From NCBI GenBank assembly GCA_001795245.1, contig MGOD01000139.1, positions 9,389 through 15,214 of the forward strand: a stretch of DNA of 5,826 bases. The letters run 5' to 3'. Source of the DNA: Chloroflexi bacterium RBG_16_70_13 (lineage in GTDB: Bacteria; Chloroflexota; Limnocylindria; Limnocylindrales; CSP1-4). A model generated the notes under the pieces. The model worked only from the letters and a program-made list of their open reading frames with translations, ran no database searches and had not been told where the DNA came from. Both the position numbers and the translations under genes were made by a program. Below are positions 1 to 5,809 of the stretch, one piece after another (the first letter of the stretch is position 1; each line of letters opens with the position of its first letter).

Positions 1-45
1 GATGATCGCGTCGCTCGAGCGCCCGTGCCCGTGACCGGCCGGTGA
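1..45 (+). CDS. C-terminal tail of upstream gene (possibly ruvC), partial
   Basis: Reading from base 1 in frame 1 gives an open tail of 14 codons (DDRVARAPVPVTGR) ending at TGA 43-45. That stop overlaps the GTG start of ruvA at 42-44 as GTGA, the usual arrangement for translationally coupled genes. In many bacteria the gene directly before ruvA is ruvC, the Holliday-junction resolvase, so that is the natural guess. The fragment is too short and lies in an unconserved tail, so the sequence itself does not prove identity. Frame 2 is also open, to TGA 32-34, and cannot be ruled out as the true tail. Confidence 0.35.
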   Translation, partial: DDRVARAPVPVTGR

Positions 46-638
46 TCGCCTCGCTCGATGGCGTCGTGGGCGCCGTGGCATTCGATTCGCTGGTCATCGA
101 GGTCGGCGGCATCGGCTACCGGGTCTTCGCCGCGCCCGCGGTGTTGTCGACGGCCCAGCCCGGCGGTCGGCTCAAGCTCCACACCTACCACCTCGTTCGC
201 GAGGACCAGCAGGCGCTGTACGGCTTCCGGTCGGTAGAAGAGCTCGGCTTCTTCAACCTCCTGCTGACCGTCACCGGGGTGGGCCCGAAGGTCGCCCTGG
301 CGATCGTGGGGTCGCGGCCCACGGCGGAGCTCCAGCTGGCGATCCTTCAGCAGGACCAGGCGGTGCTCGTCGCCATTCCGGGGATCGGCCGGAAGCTCGC
401 CGAGCGGGTCATCTTCGAGCTCAAGGAGAAGGTCGCCGCCGCGGGGGTCGCGGCCGCGGGTACCGTGGTCGCGGGCGTTCCTGCCGGCGACGGCGACGTC
501 GTCGCTGCCCTCCAGGCCCTCGGCTACTCGCTCGGCGAGGCGCGCGAGGCGGCGCGCATCGCGGTCGCGGGCTCGAAGGTCGGCGACTCGCTCGAGGACC
601 GGGTCAAGGCGGCCCTGCGAGCCCTCGCCCGGGACTGA
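42..638 (+). CDS. ruvA: Holliday junction branch migration protein RuvA
   Basis: RuvA binds four-way DNA junctions as a tetramer and loads the RuvB motor onto two opposite arms. The 198-residue product has the normal family length and all three domains. An N-terminal OB-fold begins MIASLDGVV and runs to about residue 64, including the family HxxRED stretch at 50-55 and the following YGF at 60-62. Two helix-hairpin-helix motifs follow, VTGVGPKVAL (77-86) and IPGIGRKLAERV (112-123), which contact the DNA backbone. An Ala/Gly/Val linker (about 132-150) leads to a C-terminal three-helix domain (151-198, with ALQALGYSLGEA) that binds RuvB. The GTG start at 42 is the only possible one, because the frame has a TGA at 3-5 and no start codon between. 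No clear Shine-Dalgarno is visible, so translation is probably coupled to the upstream gene through the GTGA overlap. Unusually, ruvB does not follow directly: a 984-bp nuclease-fold gene lies between them. Confidence 0.97.
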   Translation: MIASLDGVVGAVAFDSLVIEVGGIGYRVFAAPAVLSTAQPGGRLKLHTYHLVREDQQALYGFRSVEELGFFNLLLTVTGVGPKVALAIVGSRPTAELQLAILQQDQAVLVAIPGIGRKLAERVIFELKEKVAAAGVAAAGTVVAGVPAGDGDVVAALQALGYSLGEAREAARIAVAGSKVGDSLEDRVKAALRALARD

Positions 639-640
639 TT

Positions 641-658
641 CGGGGTCGCTACACCCCG
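641..658. terminator. short hairpin just after ruvA stop
   Basis: CGGGGT (641-646) pairs with ACCCCG (653-658) around a 6-nt loop, starting two bases after the ruvA stop codon. There is no T-tract, so this is not a classical intrinsic terminator; it could be a 3'-end stabiliser, a weak terminator or chance in GC-rich DNA. Confidence 0.3.
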
Positions 659-668
659 TCCCGAGGCG

Positions 669-674
669 TACCCT
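669..674 (+). promoter_or_regulatory. possible -10 element for the nuclease-fold gene
   Basis: TACCCT fits the loose TAnnnT pattern of -10 elements in high-GC bacteria and lies in the spacer ahead of the 805 gene. No -35 hexamer stands at the expected distance (646-651 reads TCGCTA). It would give a leader of about 120 nt that includes the 686-707 palindrome. This is weak evidence. Confidence 0.2.
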
Positions 675-685
675 GAGTTCAGCCA

Positions 686-707
686 GCCACCCAGGGCCTG
701 GGTTGGC
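686..707. repeat. near-perfect palindrome in the ruvA-nuclease spacer
   Basis: GCCA-CCCAGG, a central G, then CCTGGG-T-TGGC: ten paired positions with one bulged T (703 or 704) and only one central base. As DNA it looks like a dimeric-regulator operator; as RNA it would be a hairpin that must lose one or two central pairs. No T-run follows. A second, shorter perfect palindrome, GTGGCGCCAC, lies at 760-769. Function unknown. Confidence 0.4.
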
Positions 708-789
708 ACGAGCCCCCGAACGACCGGTTGCGAGCGGCGCGGGCGCACCGTCGATCCAGGTGGCGCCACGGCCCGGTGGCCGGCAGAAA

Positions 790-804
790 CGTTCGGAGGG
801 AACG
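790..804 (+). promoter_or_regulatory. Shine-Dalgarno held in a hairpin loop before the nuclease-fold gene
   Basis: GGAGG (795-799) is a strong ribosome binding site close to the ATG at 805 and decides that start over the earlier in-frame TTG at 703. It is flanked by perfect 5-bp inverted arms, CGTTC (790-794) and GAACG (800-804), so the site would sit exactly in the loop of a small hairpin that ends at the base before the ATG. Confidence 0.55.
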
Positions 805-1788
805 ATGCCGACGAGATACAGCGTGGCCTGGTGGAACGTCGAGAACCTGTTCGACGAGGAGAACGCGCCGCGCTCCGACAAGCTCAAGCGCGCCATCGGC
901 AAGCAGGTCGTCGGTTGGACGCCGGCGCTCCGCGACCAGAAGATCGCGAAGCTTGCCTCCGTGATCCGGCAGCTCAACGGTGGCCTCGGGCCAGACCTGA
1001 TGGGGATCTGCGAGATCGAGAACAGGGCCGTCGTCCAGGCCCTCGCCGACCAGCTCAACCAGGCGCTGCCGGGCCGGAGCTACCGGGTCGTCCACGCCGA
1101 CACCCGGGACGAGCGGGGCATCGACGTCGCCTTCATCTACGAGTGGAAGATGCTCCGGGCGCCGGTCAACGAGCGATTCCAGCACGTGGTCATGCGGCGG
1201 ACCGCGACGCGCGAGATCTTCCAGGTCAACTTCACGACGAGGCCAAAGGGCCGGACGTGGACGGTGCTCGGGAACCACTGGCCGTCGCGACGGGGCGGGG
1301 CCAGCGAATCGGCCGGGTATCGGATGATCGCCGGCGAGACGCTGTCCTACTTCCATCAGCGGGCGATGGAGGTCCACGGCGAAGAGACCCCCGTGCTGGC
1401 AATGGGCGACTTCGACGACGAACCGTTCGACCTGTCCCTGGTCCAGCATGCCCTCAGCACCGGCCAGCGGACGAAGGTGGTCGGGACGGCGTCGGTGCCG
1501 CGGCTCTGGAACCTGATGTGGCCGCTGCTCGGCGGCGGCGATGGGACCTTCTTCTTCGACAACTTCGCCTTTGGCTTCGACCAGTTCCTCGTCAACAAGA
1601 AGATGGCGCTCGCGGATGGGCCGATCCGCTTCGTGCCCGGATCCGTCCAGATCGTCCGCCTGTCCGGCATGGCGAGCGCCGGCGACTACCCCAGCCCCAT
1701 CCCGTTCGGCGGGATGGGCAAGCCCGTCAACCCGGCCGGCTTCTCGGACCACTTCCCGATCACCATGGAAGTCCTCGAGGCGGACTGA
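805..1788 (+). CDS. endonuclease/exonuclease/phosphatase (EEP) superfamily protein
   Basis: This 327-residue protein has the DNase I/APE1-like metal-dependent phosphodiesterase fold and resembles the WNVENLFD-type group related to COG2374. Visible motifs in order are WNVENLFD (10-17, metal/phosphate Asn11), a GWTP plus NGGLGPDLMGICEIEN block (37-40 and 58-73, metal-binding Glu70), RGIDVAFIY (104-112), GNHWPSR (156-162), GDFDDEP (201-207), FDQFLVN (258-264, Asp259) and SDHFPI (314-319, Asp315/His316). The canonical GDFND Asn is Asp204 here, a noticeable change at a normally catalytic position. There is no signal peptide or membrane segment, so the protein should be cytosolic, whereas many relatives are secreted. 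The ATG at 805 is set by GGAGG at 795-799. The gene sits between ruvA and ruvB, with spacers of 166 and 65 nt, so it probably has its own promoter. The substrate is unknown: DNA, RNA, a phospholipid or an inositol phosphate are all possible in this superfamily. A role in recombination is suggested only by position. Confidence 0.87.
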   Translation: MPTRYSVAWWNVENLFDEENAPRSDKLKRAIGKQVVGWTPALRDQKIAKLASVIRQLNGGLGPDLMGICEIENRAVVQALADQLNQALPGRSYRVVHADTRDERGIDVAFIYEWKMLRAPVNERFQHVVMRRTATREIFQVNFTTRPKGRTWTVLGNHWPSRRGGASESAGYRMIAGETLSYFHQRAMEVHGEETPVLAMGDFDDEPFDLSLVQHALSTGQRTKVVGTASVPRLWNLMWPLLGGGDGTFFFDNFAFGFDQFLVNKKMALADGPIRFVPGSVQIVRLSGMASAGDYPSPIPFGGMGKPVNPAGFSDHFPITMEVLEAD

Positions 1789-1807
1789 CGGCGGGCGTCC
1801 GGGCCGT

Positions 1808-1823
1808 TAGAACACTTGTACGA
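1808..1823. promoter_or_regulatory. candidate LexA (SOS) box upstream of ruvB
   Basis: TAGAACACTTGTACGA is centred at 1815/1816; numbering of the core is GAAC 1810-1813, ACTT 1814-1817, GTAC 1818-1821. Against the Gram-positive SOS consensus CGAAC-N4-GTTCG it differs at one position in each half. It covers the -35 area of the predicted ruvB promoter (-10 at 1841-1846), the right place for a repressor. ruv genes are SOS-induced in many bacteria. No equally good site was seen near recA. Confidence 0.5.
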
Positions 1824-1837
1824 TATGAGGCGACCGA

Positions 1838-1846
1838 TGCTACAAT
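1838..1846 (+). promoter_or_regulatory. extended -10 promoter element of ruvB
   Basis: TGC-TACAAT is an extended -10 (TGn followed by a hexamer one base away from TATAAT) in an AT-richer patch of otherwise GC-rich DNA. No good -35 is present (TTGTAC at 1816-1821 would need a 19-bp spacer), which is typical of extended -10 promoters. Transcription should begin about 6-8 bases downstream, at about 1852-1854, which coincides with the ruvB GTG at 1854. This predicts a leaderless mRNA. Confidence 0.6.
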
Positions 1847-1853
1847 CCGCGAC

Positions 1854-2966
1854 GTGACGGACGACGCCCTCCGCCTGCTGGCGGCCGACGCTGCGGATCC
1901 GGTCGAGGCCGCCGTCGAGGGCTCGCTCCGGCCGCGCTCGCTCGACGAGTACATCGGCCAGCGCGAGGTCAAGGCCAACCTCGGCGTCCTGCTCCAGGCG
2001 GCCCGGGCGAGGGAAGAGGCGGCCGACCACATCCTCCTGTACGGCCCGCCCGGCCTCGGCAAGACGACGCTCGCCACGATCGTCGCCCGCGAGCTCGGGG
2101 TCAACGTCCGCTACACGTCCGGCCCGGCGATCGAGCGGCCCGGCGACCTCGCCGCGGTGCTCACGAGCCTCGACGAGCGCGACGTCCTTTTCATCGACGA
2201 GGTCCATCGCCTCAACCACGCGGTCGAGGAGATCCTCTACCCGGCGATGGAGGACTACGCCCTCGACGTCATGATCGGCAAGGGGCCTTCGGCGCGGTCG
2301 CTCCGGCTCACCCTCAAGCCCTTCACGGTCGTCGGCGCGACGACGCGGGCCGGACGCATCTCCGCGCCGCTGCGCGACCGCTTCGGGGCCACGTACCGGC
2401 TCGACTTCTACTCGGACGCCGAGCTCACCCAGATCGTCGAGCGCTCGGCCCGGATCCTCGACGTCCACATCGATGCCGGCGCCGCGATCGCCATCGCCCG
2501 CCGCGGGCGGGGCACACCCCGCATCGTCAACCGGCTCCTGAAACGAACCCGCGACCACGCCGAGGTCCACGGCGACGGCCGGGTCACCGAGACCGCCGCG
2601 AACGAAGCGCTCCGCCTCCTCGAGATCGATGACGAAGGCCTCGATTCCACCGATCGGAAGCTCCTGGCCGCGATCGTCCAGAAGTTCGGCTCGGGGCCGG
2701 TGGGGGTCGCTGCGCTCGGTGCCGTCCTGAGCGAGGAGATCGAGACGATCGAGGACGTCTACGAGCCGTTCCTGCTCCGGCTCGGCTTCATCGACCGGAC
2801 GCCGCAGGGCCGGATCGCGACGGATCTTGCCCGCCAGCACCTGGCCGGCCTTGGCTTCGAGATCCCGCCGCCGCGCCGCGGCGAGGCCGACATGCCGAGC
2901 CTCTGGGCGGACGTCGCGGGAGCCGCTGACGACCCGGGGGCCGCTCTGGGAGCCGGCGATCGCTGA
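1854..2966 (+). CDS. ruvB: Holliday junction branch migration ATPase RuvB
   Basis: RuvB is the AAA+ hexameric motor that, with RuvA, moves Holliday junctions. The 370-residue product shows GPPGLGKTT (Walker A, 64-72), VLFIDEVHRL (Walker B, Asp115/Glu116), GATTRAG (sensor 1 region, 161-167), LRDRFG (arginine finger region, 173-178), RGTPRIVNRLLKR (sensor 2, Arg223) and a C-terminal winged helix (about 264-327) for DNA contact. The GTG at 1854 is the only usable start before the conserved region: no in-frame ATG, GTG or TTG lies in the spacer upstream, and no Shine-Dalgarno is present, agreeing with leaderless translation from the promoter at 1838-1846. The protein is longer than the usual 330-350 residues because of an N-terminal 25 residues before the conserved LRP..L.EYIGQ and a Pro/Ala/Gly-rich tail from about 336 that contains MPSLW (347-351). 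A LexA-box candidate lies upstream, and tgt follows after 64 bases. Confidence 0.97.
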   Translation: MTDDALRLLAADAADPVEAAVEGSLRPRSLDEYIGQREVKANLGVLLQAARAREEAADHILLYGPPGLGKTTLATIVARELGVNVRYTSGPAIERPGDLAAVLTSLDERDVLFIDEVHRLNHAVEEILYPAMEDYALDVMIGKGPSARSLRLTLKPFTVVGATTRAGRISAPLRDRFGATYRLDFYSDAELTQIVERSARILDVHIDAGAAIAIARRGRGTPRIVNRLLKRTRDHAEVHGDGRVTETAANEALRLLEIDDEGLDSTDRKLLAAIVQKFGSGPVGVAALGAVLSEEIETIEDVYEPFLLRLGFIDRTPQGRIATDLARQHLAGLGFEIPPPRRGEADMPSLWADVAGAADDPGAALGAGDR

Positions 2967-2982
2967 GCCCGCGGTCGCGGGC
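2967..2982. terminator. perfect GC hairpin immediately after ruvB stop
   Basis: GCCCGCG (2967-2973) pairs perfectly with CGCGGGC (2976-2982), beginning at the very next base after the ruvB TGA. With only GT between the arms, the closing pair must open to give a GGTC loop and six G-C pairs. AAGG follows rather than a T-run, so it is not a standard intrinsic terminator. It could protect the ruvB mRNA 3' end or attenuate read-through into tgt. Confidence 0.4.
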
Positions 2983-3030
2983 AAGGCTGGCGCATCCGCC
3001 GCCGCCGAGTCCGCCGCCGGACCCCCATCG

Positions 3031-4206
3031 ATGCCACCGCGCCCCGAGCCCCGGCCGCTGCGCTTCACGATCGAGGCCACCGTTGCCCCGGGGACCGGCA
3101 TGCGCGCCCGCCTCGGACGCCTCGAGACGCCGCATGGCATCGTCGAGACGCCCCAGTTCATGCCGGTCGGGACGAACGCGACCGTCAAGGCCCTTGATCC
3201 CGGTGACCTCGAGGCCGCCGGCGCCTCGATCGTCCTGGCCAACACCTACCACCTGTTCCTGCGCCCCGGCCACGAGCGGATCGAGCGCCTCGGCGGCCTC
3301 CATCGGTTCATGGGCTGGGATCGCCCGATCCTGACCGACAGCGGCGGCTACCAGGTCGTCTCGCTCGCCGACGCCCGCGTCATCGACGCCGACGGGGCCA
3401 CGTTCCGGAGCCACATCGACGGCTCGGAGCAGCGCTTGACGCCGGAGATCGCGATGCGCGTCCAGGAGGCGCTCGGACCCGACATCGCCGTGGCCCTCGA
3501 CCACCCGGTCTACCCGTCGCGCCCGCGGACCGAGGTCGAGGACGCGATGGAGCGGACGCACCGCTGGGCCGAACGGAGCCTGGCGGCCCACGCCCGCCCC
3601 GACCAGGCCCTCTTCGGGATCGTCCAGGGTGGCGTCGACCCGGAGCTCCGGGAGCGGTCCGCGCGGTTCATCTCGGCCCTCCCGTTCGACGGCATCTGCA
3701 TCGGCGGCCTGGCCGGCGACGAGACGCCCGTCCAGCGGGCCCACGCCCTCGACGTCGTCGTCCCGCTCCTCGACGACGATCCGCGGCCGCGCTACCTCAT
3801 GGGCCTCGGCTCGCCGGCCGACCTCCTCGACGCGGTGCTCGGCGGCATCGATCTCTTCGATTCCGTGCTCCCGGCGCGGGTTGCCCGGAATGGCCAGCTG
3901 TGGGTCCCCGGCGGCCGCCTCAACCTCAAGAACTCGGCCTTCCTGGACGATCCGAACCCCGTCCAGGAGGACTGTCCGTGCCTCCTCTGCACCCGCTTCT
4001 CGAGGGCCTACCTGGCCCATCTGCTGCGGGCCCGGGAGCTCCTGGCGTACCGCCTCGCAACTTGTCACAACCTCACCTTCACCCTAGACTTCATGACCAG
4101 GATCCGGTCCGCGCTGCGAGCCGGGACCCTCCCCGAATCGCTCGCTTCGCTGCGGGCCCGTGCCGGCCGGATGAGTCGCGATGCAGTCGCGGGTGAGCCG
4201 GCGTGA
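3031..4206 (+). CDS. tgt: queuine tRNA-ribosyltransferase (tRNA-guanine transglycosylase)
   Basis: Bacterial Tgt exchanges guanine 34 in the anticodon of GUN tRNAs (Tyr, His, Asn, Asp) for the queuosine precursor preQ1. The 391-residue product shows GIVETPQFMPVGTNATVK (36-53), NTYHL (71-75), DSGGYQVVSL (103-112, with the general acid/base Asp103), FGIVQGG (195-201), GGLAGDE (225-231) and LFDSVLPARVARNG (275-288), where Asp277 aligns with the nucleophile. The zinc site is complete: Cys315, Cys317, Cys320 and His346 in the C-x-C-x2-C-x25-H pattern. The ATG at 3031 leaves ten residues before the conserved RFTIEA start; it lacks a good Shine-Dalgarno, so coupling to ruvB or weak initiation is likely. 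The gene is often found beside ruvB and queA; queA is not in this window. The 3' end also appears to carry promoter hexamers (4062-4090). Confidence 0.97.
   Translation: MPPRPEPRPLRFTIEATVAPGTGMRARLGRLETPHGIVETPQFMPVGTNATVKALDPGDLEAAGASIVLANTYHLFLRPGHERIERLGGLHRFMGWDRPILTDSGGYQVVSLADARVIDADGATFRSHIDGSEQRLTPEIAMRVQEALGPDIAVALDHPVYPSRPRTEVEDAMERTHRWAERSLAAHARPDQALFGIVQGGVDPELRERSARFISALPFDGICIGGLAGDETPVQRAHALDVVVPLLDDDPRPRYLMGLGSPADLLDAVLGGIDLFDSVLPARVARNGQLWVPGGRLNLKNSAFLDDPNPVQEDCPCLLCTRFSRAYLAHLLRARELLAYRLATCHNLTFTLDFMTRIRSALRAGTLPESLASLRARAGRMSRDAVAGEPA
4062..4090 (+). promoter_or_regulatory. candidate promoter inside the tgt 3' end, upstream of small gene and recA
   Basis: TTGTCA (4062-4067, five of six bases of the sigma70 -35) and TAGACT (4085-4090, four of six of the -10) are separated by exactly 17 bases. 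Within tgt the codons that build them are GCA, ACT and TGT in succession (4057-4065) and CTA (4084-4086), all A/T-ending in a gene with strongly G/C-ending codons. Transcription would start near 4097, about 150 bases before the small gene and about 380 before recA. Confidence 0.45.
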
Positions 4207-4235
4207 AGCGCCATCCGATAGCCTCGATCCAGCGC

Positions 4236-4240
4236 GGAGG
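4236..4240 (+). promoter_or_regulatory. ribosome binding site of the small gene
   Basis: GGAGG, extending to GGAGGAA, lies 8 bases before the ATG at 4249. It is the best Shine-Dalgarno in the right half of the window and the main reason to accept the short gene that follows. Confidence 0.75.
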
Positions 4241-4248
4241 AACCCTCG

Positions 4249-4410
4249 ATGGCATCTCGAGACAGACCCGGCCGCGAAGCCAAGAAGAAGCCCAAGGACA
4301 GGTCCGGCATCCCCAAGATCCAGCCGATGGCCGAGCCGCCGATGAACGTCGAGCTCATCCGGAAGCCGCGCAAGCCGCGCTGGGACGAAGAGGCCAAGGA
4401 CGAGAGCTGA
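4249..4410 (+). CDS. small basic, probably disordered protein of unknown function
   Basis: This 53-codon gene starts with ATG at 4249 behind a strong GGAGG (4236-4240) and ends at TGA 4408-4410. The product is rich in Lys, Arg, Pro, Glu and Asp and has almost no hydrophobic core. It has an early basic block (REAKKKPKDR, 9-18), a middle with IPKIQPMAEPPMNVELI (21-37), a second basic block (RKPRKPRW, 38-45) and an acidic end (DEEAKDES). About nine in ten codons end in G or C, like the neighbours, which supports real coding. No signal peptide, membrane segment or known domain is visible. It sits 42 bases after tgt and 63 before recA, all on one strand. A nucleic-acid or RecA-binding accessory role is possible from composition and position only. 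I do not recognise the family. Overlapping longer frames, such as 4203-4466, look like shadows. Confidence 0.7.
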   Translation: MASRDRPGREAKKKPKDRSGIPKIQPMAEPPMNVELIRKPRKPRWDEEAKDES

Positions 4411-4424
4411 CCCGTCGCGCGGAC

Positions 4425-4443
4425 CGGACGTCCGCCCGGGCGG
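4425..4443. repeat. two overlapping perfect palindromes before recA
   Basis: CGGACGTCCG (4425-4434) overlaps CCGCCCGGGCGG (4432-4443). They lie in the 63-base spacer between the small gene and recA. They could form alternative hairpins ahead of the recA ribosome binding site or act as a weak terminator for the small gene, but short GC palindromes are common in such DNA. No T-run follows. Confidence 0.3.
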
Positions 4444-4473
4444 CGCCGGCGATGACAGGAGCGTGACGGGACC

Positions 4474-5539
<1,066 letters not shown>

Positions 5540-5547
<8 letters not shown>

Positions 5548-5669
5548 GCGTCGGCGTGATGCGGCCCGCCTGCGGCGTTGTCGGCTCCGGTCGGCCGCTC
5601 ACGCACGTCGGAGTGCGCTCGCGGCCGATCCTCGCCTCCGCCTTGCATTCGGGCCACCTGACGCCGACG
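5540..5669. repeat. tandem repeat unit 1, beginning at the recA stop
   Basis: This unit starts with CCGAGTAG (5540-5547), which includes the last recA codon and stop, and is followed 130 bases later by a second unit that starts with the same CCGAGTAG. From GTGAT (5556) to CTGAC (5662) the two units align over about 106 positions with about 75% identity and one single-base gap, counted by hand. Each contains an inverted repeat: here CGCAC (5602-5606) and GTGCG (5613-5617) around GTCGGA. No T-run follows, so it is not a plain recA terminator. Confidence 0.75.
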
Positions 5670-5799
5670 CCGAGTAGCTCGCCGTGATCCGGCCCGTTCG
5701 CGGCGTTGGCGCCTGCGTGCGCTCGCTCACGCACCCCGAGGTGCGCTCGCGACCGTGCTCGTCGCCGCCTTGCGCCCGGACCGGCTGACGGCGAGCTCG
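5670..5799. repeat. tandem repeat unit 2
   Basis: The second unit begins CCGAGTAG at 5670-5677 and matches unit 1 through CTGAC at 5785-5789. Its hairpin is CGCACC (5730-5735) with GGTGCG (5740-5745) around CCGA, at the place where unit 1 has its stem: the arms are kept and the loop differs. An extra inverted pair, TGCGTG (5714-5719) and CACGCA (5728-5733), overlaps it and could form a competing hairpin. Confidence 0.7.
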
Positions 5800-5809
5800 C
5801 ATGGCAACC

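Noticed and set aside
679..1752. 357-aa open frame on the - strand opposite the EEP gene
   Set aside because: Repetitive Arg/Pro/Val/Asp composition without motifs; the + strand has all EEP motifs and a good ribosome binding site.
831..1853. Long + strand open frame running through the EEP gene in another frame and joining ruvB, suggesting a 711-aa fusion
   Set aside because: The upstream part is an Arg/Pro/Ala-rich shadow of the EEP gene with no known motifs, and the spacer 1789-1853 carries promoter elements. Open alternative frames are expected in GC-rich DNA.
1686..3245. 519-aa open frame on the - strand opposite ruvB
   Set aside because: Composition (Arg, Asp, Glu, Val, Pro-rich) is that of an antisense shadow; it has no recognisable domain and lies opposite a fully conserved RuvB.
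2788..4068. 426-aa open frame on the - strand opposite tgt
   Set aside because: Same antisense-shadow composition, no motif, no ribosome binding site, and the + strand codes for a complete Tgt.
4203..4466. 87-aa + strand frame starting at GTG that overlaps the tgt stop
   Set aside because: It has a tempting GTGA overlap, but the product is an Arg/Ala/Gln-rich shadow. The frame from 4249 has the strong ribosome binding site and host-like codon use.
4411..4473. LexA box directly upstream of recA
   Set aside because: No GAAC-N4-GTTC-like site was found in this spacer or in 4207-4248; only GC palindromes are present.
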